Below the pieces are notes generated by a model. That model had not been told where the DNA came from. It searched no databases and saw nothing but the letters and a program-made list of their open reading frames with translations. The translations under genes and the position numbers were made by a program. A DNA stretch of 9,027 bases, taken from an uncultured Angelakisella sp. GTDB taxonomy: Bacteria > Bacillota > Clostridia > Oscillospirales > Ruminococcaceae. The stretch is taken from the NCBI GenBank assembly GCA_934524965.1, contig CAKSYU010000054.1, positions 1 to 9,027 of the forward strand, written 5' to 3'. Positions 1 through 5,337 of this stretch are shown here, in pieces. Within the stretch, counting starts at the first letter, position 1; each line of letters begins with the position of its first letter.

Positions 1-1
1 T

Positions 2-97
2 GTAATTAAAAAGAATATAGTTGGAAATCTTTTTAATTCCATGCCTGTGCGCAGTCCGGACGGCAGCACAGTAAGTACCCTAATCAATAAGAAATAA
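2..97 (+). CDS. Possible 3' end of a gene entering from the left edge
   Basis: Frame 2 is open from the window edge for 31 codons and closes with TAA at 95-97. The C-terminal residues would include NSMPVRSPDGSTVSTLINKK. I do not recognise the peptide. A perfect 11-bp inverted repeat lies inside the frame (4-14 / 28-38), which argues that the DNA may be non-coding here. In RepA-containing integrative elements a partition or mobilisation gene often lies upstream, but nothing in these 31 codons shows that. Confidence 0.2.
   Translation, partial: VIKKNIVGNLFNSMPVRSPDGSTVSTLINKK
4..38. repeat. Perfect 11-bp AT-rich inverted repeat
   Basis: AATTAAAAAGA (4-14) is exactly complementary to TCTTTTTAATT (28-38) with a 13-nt loop. 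The stem is almost all A-T, so as RNA it would be weak. It may be an operator or part of an element end. No function can be assigned. Confidence 0.5.
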
Positions 98-115
98 ATA
101 AACGCTCAATATAGT

Positions 116-161
116 CATCCATCAATCCTATCAATACCGGTTTTGATGGATGGGATAGGGG
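116..161 (+). promoter_or_regulatory. Inverted repeat and ribosome site leading into the RepA-like gene
   Basis: CATCCATCAA (116-125) pairs perfectly with TTGATGGATG (143-152). A second short pair CCTATC (127-132) / GATAGG (154-159) is interleaved with it, so the two pairings are mutually exclusive. The second one would hide the ribosome site AGGGGG (156-161), which lies 4 nt before the ATG at 166. This could be an operator or a translation-controlling switch. Only the pairing is seen; the control is inferred. Confidence 0.4.
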
Positions 162-165
162 GATT

Positions 166-558
166 ATGTCACAGAAGTTTTTGAAATTTACAAGTGAAAG
201 CTTGTCTGCATCCTACATACCGTTTCCACGATTTTTGATGGAGGATAGTCTTGCCGGGCTGTCCAACGATGCAAAAGTGCTGTATGCCCTGATGCTGGAT
301 CGGGCGAGCATTTCAAAAGTCAACGGTTTTCTCGAAGCTGACGGCACCGTCCGGATTTACTTCACCGTGGAACAGGCGCAGAAGAAGCTACACCGAAGCC
401 GACAATGTGCGACGCGGATTTTCCATGAGCTTGAGTTCAGCGGTTTGATCTGCCGAAAGAAACAGGGCCTTGGAAAACCCGCATTGATTACGCTGAATTA
501 TCCCTCTAATGCGAAGCTGATTCAACCGAAGGATGGCGGTGCAATATCGTCCGGATAA
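166..558 (+). CDS. Short RepA_N-type replication initiator-like protein (mobile element)
   Basis: This 130-aa protein resembles the N-terminal winged-helix domain of RepA_N/"replication initiator protein A", found on Firmicutes plasmids and Tn1549/Tn916-like integrative elements. Visible family blocks are the Y-x-x-F/P-R-F-L segment (about residues 17-25), the block DAKVLYALMLDRASISKVNG (35-54), the IYFTVEQA segment (64-71) and the basic wing RKKQGLGKP (97-105). The domain binds the origin DNA of the element. Full RepA proteins usually continue with a long linker and a C-terminal host-specific domain, which is absent here, so this is a compact or truncated version. The ATG at 166 follows an AGGGGG ribosome site by 4 nt. 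The next gene, 122 nt downstream, is another small mobile-element gene. Replication activity is doubtful without the C-terminal half. Confidence 0.75.
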   Translation: MSQKFLKFTSESLSASYIPFPRFLMEDSLAGLSNDAKVLYALMLDRASISKVNGFLEADGTVRIYFTVEQAQKKLHRSRQCATRIFHELEFSGLICRKKQGLGKPALITLNYPSNAKLIQPKDGGAISSG

Positions 559-680
559 ATGTCGAAAACGGGGCATTTTTCGCCCCACAATCGACACAAA
601 AACACAGGGGAATATCTTTTCCTTACAGCTGCGCCAAAATGGGCTTGTGCGCGCTACAGAAGCGATAAAGGAGGTGCTAT

Positions 681-866
681 GTGAACGCAGAAAAAGCGAA
701 TATTCAAAACAGCATGGATGCAGCCGAAATTCCGGAATACGTCTTCGAATCGCTGGCACGGAGTCTGCTTCCGGTAATTCAGAAGTACTACGAAAGTGAA
801 GACGGTAAAAAGGTATTTGCCGAATGGAAAGCAAAGAAAGAGAATACGGACTGTGCATCTACATAA
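681..866 (+). CDS. Conserved small acidic/lysine-rich protein of mobile elements, 61 aa
   Basis: This 61-codon gene starts with GTG at 681, 6 nt after a strong AAGGAGG site (668-674), and stops at 864-866. The product is soluble and helix-prone. Its conserved-looking core is EIPEYVFESLARSLLPVIQK (16-35), followed by a Y-Y-E-S-E-D-G-K stretch and a lysine-rich tail. From memory, similar short proteins accompany recombinases and RepA genes of Clostridia integrative elements, with no known function. There is no Cys/His cluster, signal peptide or membrane segment. It ends two bases before the left arm of a strong terminator, so it is the last gene of the element's transcript. Existence is well supported by the ribosome site and terminator; function is unknown. 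Confidence 0.7.
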   Translation: MNAEKANIQNSMDAAEIPEYVFESLARSLLPVIQKYYESEDGKKVFAEWKAKKENTDCAST

Positions 867-868
867 AG

Positions 869-911
869 AAGCCGGGAGGATTGCAATAATCGGCAGTCCT
901 CCCGGCTTTTT
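869..911 (+). terminator. Rho-independent terminator after the 61-aa gene
   Basis: AAGCCGGGAGGA (869-880) pairs perfectly with TCCTCCCGGCTT (897-908) across a 16-nt loop, and a T run follows (907-911). It closes the mobile-element transcript before the convergent tRNA gene. Confidence 0.92.
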
Positions 912-934
912 CATTACCAGTCTTCAATTTCTTC

Positions 935-985
935 CATAAAAACAACAAATCCGAGCCCATGACCAATCGGCAAAAGGTTCGGATT
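935..985 (-). terminator. Probable terminator of the tRNA-Val transcript
   Basis: On the minus strand, AATCCGA (985-979) can pair with TCGGATT (954-948), followed by a T-rich stretch ending in five T at 942-938. The 24-nt loop is long but contains further short pairing. It lies 9 nt beyond the encoded CCA end. Confidence 0.5.
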
Positions 986-994
986 ATATTGTTT

Positions 995-1071
995 TGGTGG
1001 AGACGCACGGGCTCGAACCGTGGACCTCCTGCGTGTGAAGCAGGCGCTCTGACCAGCTGAGCTACGCCTCC
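995..1071 (-). tRNA. tRNA-Val, anticodon CAC
   Basis: Read on the minus strand from 1071 to 995, all arms fold. The acceptor is GGAGGCG / CGTCTCC with one G-U. The D arm is GCTC/GAGC, the anticodon stem CCTGC/GCAGG with loop TTCACAC, the variable segment AGGTC, and the T stem CACGG/CCGTG with loop TTCGAGC. Loop positions 34-36 are CAC, which reads the valine codon GTG. Discriminator A is followed by an encoded CCA, giving 77 nt. The gene has its own promoter (1083-1111). Mobile-element genes begin beyond its 3' end, the side where tRNA-targeting integrases insert. No second copy of the tRNA 3' end is visible within the window. Confidence 0.97.
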
Positions 1072-1082
1072 GATGCCTGTAT

Positions 1083-1111
1083 ATTATACACCACTTGCGG
1101 CAATAAGGCAA
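1083..1111 (-). promoter_or_regulatory. Promoter of tRNA-Val
   Basis: On the minus strand, -35 TTGCCT (1111-1106), a 17-nt spacer and -10 TATAAT (1088-1083) place the start about 5 nt before the tRNA 5' end. The tRNA can thus be made independently of the upstream operon, whose last stop lies about 20 nt upstream of this -35. Confidence 0.8.
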
Positions 1112-1129
1112 TCCCTTTTTTCAAAAAAT

Positions 1130-1510
1130 TTATCCCCGGTGTTTTTGGTGGTCGGGCAGGGGGATCAGCAGGGCGGCAAGGAACAAAAGGCACTCGAACA
1201 GCGTACCGGTCACCAGTATCTCCCACGCACCGATGCCCTGCGGCACCGGATTGGCACGGGTGATAAGAATATTGGCGACAGCCGCCGCGCTGTACAGCAG
1301 CAGCAACAGCCGCACCGTCAAGCCGCTCACCTGCCGCTGGGCGATCCACAGAATACCCGCGCCCAGCCCGATAACGCCGACGACAAAGGAAATGATAAGC
1401 ACCGCCAATTGCAGCTGACCGGCGCCCCGCAGGTAATACAGCGCCGTGCCGATGACCCTTGCCAGTCCGTACAGCGTGCAGAATGCCATTAAAATACGCT
1501 TTGCAGCCAT
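1130..1510 (-). CDS. Four-helix integral membrane protein, unrecognised family
   Basis: The 126-aa product is almost entirely hydrophobic. Four likely membrane helices lie near residues 7-28, 32-57, 64-86 and 97-118, joined by short loops with Arg/Gln (for example IAQRQVSG) and ending in a basic tail PDHQKHRG. I do not recognise a family and see no catalytic motif. The ATG at 1510 is preceded by AAAGGAG at good spacing. It is the last gene of the four-gene minus-strand operon, 15 nt after the DUF4364 stop. Expression is therefore probably from the promoter upstream of the TSCPD gene. No clear hairpin terminator separates it from the tRNA-Val promoter, so some read-through into the tRNA is possible. 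Confidence 0.8.
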   Translation of the reverse strand: MAAKRILMAFCTLYGLARVIGTALYYLRGAGQLQLAVLIISFVVGVIGLGAGILWIAQRQVSGLTVRLLLLLYSAAAVANILITRANPVPQGIGAWEILVTGTLFECLLFLAALLIPLPDHQKHRG

Positions 1511-1525
1511 GTTTTTCTCCTTTGG

Positions 1526-2119
1526 TCAGATAAAAAGATCCCTGCCGCTGGGGGTCAGGTCGCCGAAGGTCTCCATATCGCCGGTAAGCAGCGCCATGGT
1601 GCCCTTGTACAGCAGCATCGGGTCATTCAGGAAGCGGCGGCGCACCTGCTCACACTCCTTTTCGGTGGGCAGAAAAAGGGTCAGGCTCATCAGGTCGCTG
1701 CCGATATCGGTGATGGTAAGGGTGATCTGCCAGCCGTCCCCCACCTTGTTGACCCGCACCTTGTTTTCCTGCTGACGGCGCAGCAGGGTAAGGACATCGT
1801 CCAGCGCCCTCTGGGCACGCTCCCGCACCGCCGGCGGCAGCTTATCCCGAAAGGTATCCGCCAGCGCCTTGCCCTCCTCGGAGAGGACATAGCAGCCGTT
1901 TTGCTGCGGCTGCAGGTGCCCCATGCGGATAAGCAGCTCGGCGGCTTCGGCAAACTCAAAGTAATTGACCAGCGACTGTCGCTGCAGCACCTCGTTCACC
2001 TGATCCAGCGTTACCGGCTGGTCCGCCTCCCGAAAGATGTAGCAGATGAGCATATGCACTTCCTCCGGTGTGGTCACGCTGCCGGGACGCACTCCTTCGG
2101 TAAATAAATTCTGTTCCAT
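1526..2119 (-). CDS. DUF4364 family winged-helix protein
   Basis: The 197-aa protein matches the DUF4364 pattern known from Clostridia. It has an N-terminal F-T-E-G-x-x-P-G segment, then the block VHMLICYIFREADQPVTLDQ (21-40), then N-E-V-L-Q and V-N-Y-F-E. These form a winged helix-turn-helix over roughly residues 18-85. A C-terminal alpha/beta part contains a regular strand pattern (V-N-K-V-G-D-G-W-Q-I-T-L-T-I). The family has no proven function; a transcription-regulator-like role is inferred from the fold. The frame is open further upstream (to 2380), but that part is a low-complexity shadow of the neighbouring gene. The ATG at 2119 has AGGAGG about 10 nt before it and begins at the family's usual N-terminus. 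It lies 19 nt after the 171-aa gene. Confidence 0.87.
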   Translation of the reverse strand: MEQNLFTEGVRPGSVTTPEEVHMLICYIFREADQPVTLDQVNEVLQRQSLVNYFEFAEAAELLIRMGHLQPQQNGCYVLSEEGKALADTFRDKLPPAVRERAQRALDDVLTLLRRQQENKVRVNKVGDGWQITLTITDIGSDLMSLTLFLPTEKECEQVRRRFLNDPMLLYKGTMALLTGDMETFGDLTPSGRDLFI

Positions 2120-2138
2120 ATGATGGCTGCCTCCTGCT

Positions 2139-2654
2139 TTATTCGGCAAGAAAGCCGGCGGCGGCGACCGCCTCGGTGATCCTGCCGGTAAAGTCCTCCG
2201 CCAGACGCTCGCCCAGCGCGATGACCTCCTCGTTTTCCGGCTGACCGCACAGCTTGGCAAAGATCTCGCCCTCGCTGCGGGGGCTGCGGCGGGTCTCATT
2301 GAGGGTGTACAGGGTAAAGGCGCGGGCATCGTGGACGGTGCGCGCCAGCTCCGGCGACTGCTGCTCCAGCCGCTCCGCAAAGCGGCTTTGCGTCGACTGG
2401 CTCAGCAGGGTATTTTCCACCTGCTGCTCCAGCTCGTTTTCCGCCAAAAAGGAGAGCAGCACCCACTGCTGGGCGGCGTATTCCCCCCCGACCGGCATGG
2501 CAAGAAAGATGCCGCAAAGCGTCTCTCCCAGCCGGTGCGCGCGTTCCAGATTGCCGTTTTCCTGCTGGCGGCGGTATTCCCGCGCCGCCTTTTCCCCTTC
2601 GGAAAGGGGCGGTTCCTTTGTATTCTGTCGGTAGATCTTAATATCCTCTGTCAA
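2139..2654 (-). CDS. Hypothetical soluble protein, 171 aa, in the TSCPD-DUF4364 operon
   Basis: I do not recognise a family. The protein is soluble, rich in Glu, Ala and Arg, and predicted mostly helical. A charged N-terminus (to about residue 40) is followed by a more hydrophobic segment LCGIFLAMPVGG (46-57) and by helices with many Gln/Glu. It lacks Cys clusters, nucleotide-binding loops, a signal peptide and membrane helices. Translation begins at a TTG (2654), supported by a GGGAGG site about 8 nt upstream; no ATG lies near the start in frame. It is 41 nt after the TSCPD gene and 19 nt before the DUF4364 gene, so it is clearly co-transcribed with both. A housekeeping role conserved in the group is likely but cannot be specified. 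Confidence 0.8.
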   Translation of the reverse strand: MTEDIKIYRQNTKEPPLSEGEKAAREYRRQQENGNLERAHRLGETLCGIFLAMPVGGEYAAQQWVLLSFLAENELEQQVENTLLSQSTQSRFAERLEQQSPELARTVHDARAFTLYTLNETRRSPRSEGEIFAKLCGQPENEEVIALGERLAEDFTGRITEAVAAAGFLAE

Positions 2655-2695
2655 GCCGGTTTCCTCCCTCTCCTTTTTCCCGTTTCTGTCGGGGG

Positions 2696-2953
2696 TTAGA
2701 TCTGCTCCAGCGCTTCGGTCAGTGCTTCCGCCAGCTGATCGGGGCAGCTGGTGGGGCGCATGCCGCAGCGAATGCCCTGCAAACGGCGAATGACCTCCTC
2801 GGCGGGCTGACCGACGACCAGCGCGCTCAGCCCCTTGGTATTACCGTTGCAGCCACCGGTGAACTGCACATTGCGGATCACGCCGGTCGCTTCGTCCAGG
2901 TTGATATCGATGGCACGGGAACAGACGCCCTTGGGTTCATAATGGAATTGCAT
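2696..2953 (-). CDS. Stand-alone TSCPD domain protein (TIGR03905 type)
   Basis: This 85-aa protein is a single TSCPD domain, named after the motif present here at residues 68-72 (T-S-C-P-D). The other expected cysteines are visible: C11 (G-V-C-S), C35 in G-G-C-N-G-N, and C63 in I-R-C-G. This arrangement suggests a metal site. Related domains occur at the C-terminus of vitamin B12-dependent ribonucleotide reductases; the free-standing form is common in Clostridia and has no proven function. Length equals the family norm of about 80 aa. The ATG at 2953 has an AAGGA site upstream. It is the first gene of a minus-strand operon and is preceded by a good promoter (2986-3015). Confidence 0.93.
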   Translation of the reverse strand: MQFHYEPKGVCSRAIDINLDEATGVIRNVQFTGGCNGNTKGLSALVVGQPAEEVIRRLQGIRCGMRPTSCPDQLAEALTEALEQI

Positions 2954-2985
2954 GGATTGATCCTTCCCTTCGGTGGATTTTCTCT

Positions 2986-3015
2986 ATTATAACCTTTTTC
3001 GCGGGGGAAAAGCAA
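2986..3015 (-). promoter_or_regulatory. Promoter of the TSCPD operon
   Basis: On the minus strand, -35 TTGCTT (3015-3010), an 18-nt spacer and a perfect -10 TATAAT (2991-2986) lie about 30 nt upstream of the ATG at 2953. Confidence 0.75.
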
Positions 3016-3042
3016 CCTCCGCGCGGGATTTTCGTTTTTGTA

Positions 3043-3071
3043 TTCTCATTAAGATTTGTTTGTGATATAAT
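3043..3071 (+). promoter_or_regulatory. Candidate promoter toward the DnaD gene, inside the first repeat
   Basis: TTCTCA (3043-3048), 17 nt, then an extended -10 TGATATAAT (3063-3071). If used, it gives a leader of about 260 nt that carries both tandem repeats and the cloverleaf. The second repeat copy keeps TATAAT (3144-3149) but lacks the TG extension and a -35. No better plus-strand promoter is visible before 3339. Confidence 0.45.
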
Positions 3072-3189
3072 CAAGATCTGGAATACCCTTTTTGGAAGTA
3101 TCGAAATGGGGTAACAACAAGCTACCAGAGGATTTTCCTGCGATATAATCAAAAATTGGAATACCCTTTTTCATGATATCGAAATGGGG
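3053..3189. repeat. Two tandem imperfect 59-bp repeats, period 78 bp
   Basis: Copies lie at 3053-3111 and 3131-3189. On the minus strand each has identical blocks CCCCATTTCGAT, AAAAAGGGTATTCCA and TTGATTATATC, separated by fixed-length but unrelated spacers of about 6 and 4 nt. Each copy is followed on the plus strand by a small hairpin: GGTAAC..GCTACC at 3110-3126, and GGCAGC-AA-GCTGCC at 3188-3201. The period of 78 keeps a reading frame on the minus strand, but no ribosome site or plausible start supports a gene. The second copy runs directly into the cloverleaf element, suggesting one composite dispersed repeat. Confidence 0.85.
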
Positions 3190-3191
3190 CA

Positions 3192-3305
3192 GCAAGCTGC
3201 CGGTGGGGCGCCCGCAGGGCGTTCCGGCGCAGCCGGAACCGGCGGCGAAGCCGCCGAGCCCGCCGCAGGCGGGCTGCCCTGCGGGCGCCCCTACCGGGGG
3301 CTTGC
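3192..3305 (+). repeat. GC-rich cloverleaf-forming palindromic element
   Basis: A 16-bp perfect arm (3205-3220 with 3276-3291) encloses three perfect hairpins. These are TTCCGGC-GCA-GCCGGAA (3222-3238, extendable by G3221-C3239), GGCGGC-GAA-GCCGCC (3241-3255) and GCCCGCC-GCA-GGCGGGC (3258-3274). Outward the arm continues with interruptions: 3200-3204 pairs with 3293-3297, and GCAAGC (3192-3197) pairs with GCTTGC (3300-3305). All three loops on the plus strand are G-N-A triloops. There is no T run after it, so it is not an ordinary terminator. It occupies the space 33 nt upstream of the DnaD-gene ATG. Confidence 0.93.
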
Positions 3306-3338
3306 GGAAAAACGACAAAAAAGAGGAGGACAGCCGCT

Positions 3339-4331
3339 ATGCCGTATGAGATCGATTTCGGGGTGTGGGGCAGCATATTCGCCGTGCCTACCGCCGTTGC
3401 CGACCGCTGCCTGAAATTCTGCACCGAGGGACAGCTGAAGGTGCTGCTGCTGGCGCTGCGGCAGGGGCAAAGCCCCGTGGATACCGCCGGCATCGCTGCG
3501 CGGCTGAGCCTGACCGAAGCGGAGGTAAACGACTGCCTGCAATACTGGCAGGAAGCCGGACTTTTTGCTCCCTGCGCCGCCCCCGCGCCGCAGCCGGCAC
3601 AGTCGGCGCAGTCCCAGCCCGTTTCCGCCGCCGCGCCCTCCCCTGTCACCACGCGGGAGACCGCCGAGGGGCAGACCATTACCACCGTGCGGGCAAGGGG
3701 ACACCTTTCTCCGGCGGAGATCAACGCACTGCTGCGGCAGGATAAACAATTCGCCGCGCTGACGGCGGAGCTGGAGACCGCACGGGGCGATGTGCTTTCC
3801 CCCAGCGAGCGGGAGATCCTTGCCTACCTGTACGGCTCGCTGGAGCTTTCCCCCGACTACCTGCTGGTGGCTGCCGCCTACTGCCGCAAAAAGGGCAAAA
3901 AGAAGCTGAGCTATCTGGAAAAGATGGTGGCGGGCTGGCTGGAGGAGGGCACCGATACCTACGAAAAGGCGGAGGAGAAGATCCTGCGGCTGACCCGTCA
4001 GGAGGACGACGAGCACCGTATCCGGCGGCTGTTCGGGCTGCCGGAGCGGGCGCTGACCGCCAAGGAAAAAGCCTGTGTGGAGCGCTGGTGCGGCGAATAC
4101 ATGACGCCGGAGACGCTTTTGAAGCTTGCCTATGACCGCACCGTGGAAGCCACGGGCAAGGTCTCCTTTGCCTACATGGATAAAATACTGGCGGCATGGG
4201 CGGCTAAGGGCATCACCACCGCGGAAGCCGCCGAAGCCGAGCGCAGCGCGGCGCAGAAAGCCGCCGATGGCGACTACTCCTTTGACATAGGGGAAGCCAT
4301 GCGCATTATGGAACAGAACGCCAACGGATAA
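3339..4331 (+). CDS. DnaD-domain primosomal protein
   Basis: This 330-aa protein belongs to the DnaD/DnaB_2 family, which acts in Firmicutes replication initiation and restart by remodelling DNA and helping recruit the helicase loader. Residues about 29-75 form a winged-helix-like N-terminal domain. Residues 79-103 are an Ala/Pro/Gln linker. Two DnaD-type helical domains follow at about 152-214 and 238-299, each with the diagnostic Y-x-x-x-x-x-x-x-W pattern: S-Y-L-E-K-M-V-A-G-W at 191-200 and A-Y-M-D-K-I-L-A-A-W at 278-287. The ATG at 3339 follows GAGGAGG by about 10 nt. The loader-like gene starts 16 nt after the stop, so the two are one operon. It could be a prophage-derived DnaD, but the core location and GC-rich codon use suggest the chromosomal copy. 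Confidence 0.92.
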   Translation: MPYEIDFGVWGSIFAVPTAVADRCLKFCTEGQLKVLLLALRQGQSPVDTAGIAARLSLTEAEVNDCLQYWQEAGLFAPCAAPAPQPAQSAQSQPVSAAAPSPVTTRETAEGQTITTVRARGHLSPAEINALLRQDKQFAALTAELETARGDVLSPSEREILAYLYGSLELSPDYLLVAAAYCRKKGKKKLSYLEKMVAGWLEEGTDTYEKAEEKILRLTRQEDDEHRIRRLFGLPERALTAKEKACVERWCGEYMTPETLLKLAYDRTVEATGKVSFAYMDKILAAWAAKGITTAEAAEAERSAAQKAADGDYSFDIGEAMRIMEQNANG

Positions 4332-4347
4332 GAAAGGACACCGACTT

Positions 4348-5337
4348 ATGGGAGAGAACGCCTACCGTGAAGCCACCGAGCTGCTGGCATGCCGCCGCCG
4401 CCGCGCAGAGGAGGACGCCGACCGCCGCCGCGAGGAGCTGTACCAAAGCCTGCCCCAGCTGCGGCAGTTTGACGCCCAGACCGCCGAGGTGTGCCGCCGC
4501 ATGACCGCCGCCGCGCTGGAGGGCGAACCGACCGAGCAATACCGCCTGGCGCTGGAGCAGCTGAAGCGTGACCGGCTGCACACGCTGTCGGAGATCGGCA
4601 TGACCGAGGAGCAGCTGCGCCCCCAATACAGCTGCCCCCTGTGCGGCGATACCGGCTTTGTGGACGGCAAGCGCTGCCGCTGCCTTCAGGAGCTTTTGCG
4701 GGAAAAGTCCGTTTTGACGCTGCCGGCGGGGCTGTTGGCGGGCTGCCGCGGCTTTATGGATTTTGACCTGACTTATTACAGCGACGCTGCCGAGGGGGGG
4801 AACCGCTCCCCGCAGGAGACGATGAAAAATATCCTTGCCTACTGCCGCCGCTACGCCGAGGATTTCAGTCGGAGCGCCGGCAACCTGCTGTTCACCGGTC
4901 GCACCGGCTTGGGGAAAACCTATCTTTCCGCCTGCATCGCGCGCGCGGTGGCGGAAAAGGGCTTTACCGTGCGGTATTATCCGGCGCAGGCGCTCATCGA
5001 CTGCTTTGAGCGGGTGCGCTTTAACCGCAACGCCACCCCCGATGATATGACCGCCATGCGGGAAATCCTCTCCTGCGACCTGTTGATTCTGGACGATATG
5101 GGAGCGGAATTTGCCACGGCATACAGTCAGTCGGTGCTGTATCAGGTCATCAATGACCGCATGACCGAGTGCCGCCCCACCATCATCAGCACCAATCTTG
5201 ACCTGACAGCCATGGGCAAAATGTATAACGAGCGTATCCTTTCCCGCCTGATCGGCAGCTACACCATGTTCCGCTTTGTCGGCAAGGATATCCGCCAACA
5301 GAAGCTGGCGCGCGCCCGCGGGGAGGCTGCCGTATGA
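4348..5337 (+). CDS. DnaC/DnaI-like AAA+ ATPase (helicase loader type)
   Basis: The 329-aa protein is a DnaC/DnaI/IstB-type ATP-binding protein. Residues 1-90 are a charged, Arg/Glu-rich helical region. A four-cysteine zinc motif follows (C96, C99, C110, C112), as in DnaI-like loaders. The AAA+ core has Walker A G-R-T-G-L-G-K-T at 184-191, Walker B L-L-I-L-D-D at 245-250, sensor-1-like I-S-T-N at 280-283 and an arginine-finger-type E-R-I-L-S-R at 295-300. The likely role is loading the replicative helicase on DNA, together with the DnaD-domain protein encoded just upstream. The ATG at 4348 follows GAAAGGA. Its stop overlaps the tcdA start (ATGA at 5334-5337), indicating translational coupling. 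IstB of insertion sequences is excluded by the zinc motif and by the absence of a transposase partner. Confidence 0.92.
   Translation: MGENAYREATELLACRRRRAEEDADRRREELYQSLPQLRQFDAQTAEVCRRMTAAALEGEPTEQYRLALEQLKRDRLHTLSEIGMTEEQLRPQYSCPLCGDTGFVDGKRCRCLQELLREKSVLTLPAGLLAGCRGFMDFDLTYYSDAAEGGNRSPQETMKNILAYCRRYAEDFSRSAGNLLFTGRTGLGKTYLSACIARAVAEKGFTVRYYPAQALIDCFERVRFNRNATPDDMTAMREILSCDLLILDDMGAEFATAYSQSVLYQVINDRMTECRPTIISTNLDLTAMGKMYNERILSRLIGSYTMFRFVGKDIRQQKLARARGEAAV

Noticed and set aside
570..586. GGGGC/GCCCC hairpin after the RepA-like gene as a terminator
   Set aside because: Only 5 bp with no plus-strand T run. The minus strand has only a weak T tract, and no gene is transcribed toward it.
533..799. 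88-aa plus-strand frame overlapping the RepA-like end and the 61-aa gene
   Set aside because: It starts inside the RepA-like gene without a ribosome site and overlaps a small gene with a strong one. A split RepA C-terminus was considered, but I see no RepA-like motif in it.
914..1111. 65-aa minus-strand frame across the tRNA-Val gene
   Set aside because: It is the conceptual translation of the tRNA and its flanks. There is no ribosome site, and the tRNA fold explains the sequence.
2120..2380. Upstream extension of the DUF4364 frame
   Set aside because: The 87 extra codons are Ser/Arg/Pro-rich shadow of the 171-aa gene in another frame. The family N-terminus and ribosome site point to 2119.
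3053..3201. Tandem repeats as a CRISPR array
   Set aside because: Only two imperfect units, with internal variable windows and no spacer-repeat alternation of CRISPR type. No cas genes nearby.
3205..3291. Cloverleaf as a rho-independent terminator or attenuator
   Set aside because: No T run follows on either strand, and the multi-hairpin form with a 16-bp outer arm is not terminator-like.
3049..3318. 89-aa minus-strand frame running through the cloverleaf and repeats
   Set aside because: The 78-bp period keeps the frame, but there is no ribosome site, the first half is a palindrome translation, and differences between copies fall only in spacer windows with no silent changes.
4306..5298. 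330-aa minus-strand frame opposite the DnaC-like gene
   Set aside because: Shadow frame caused by high-GC codon use. The plus strand encodes a clear ATPase with Walker motifs.
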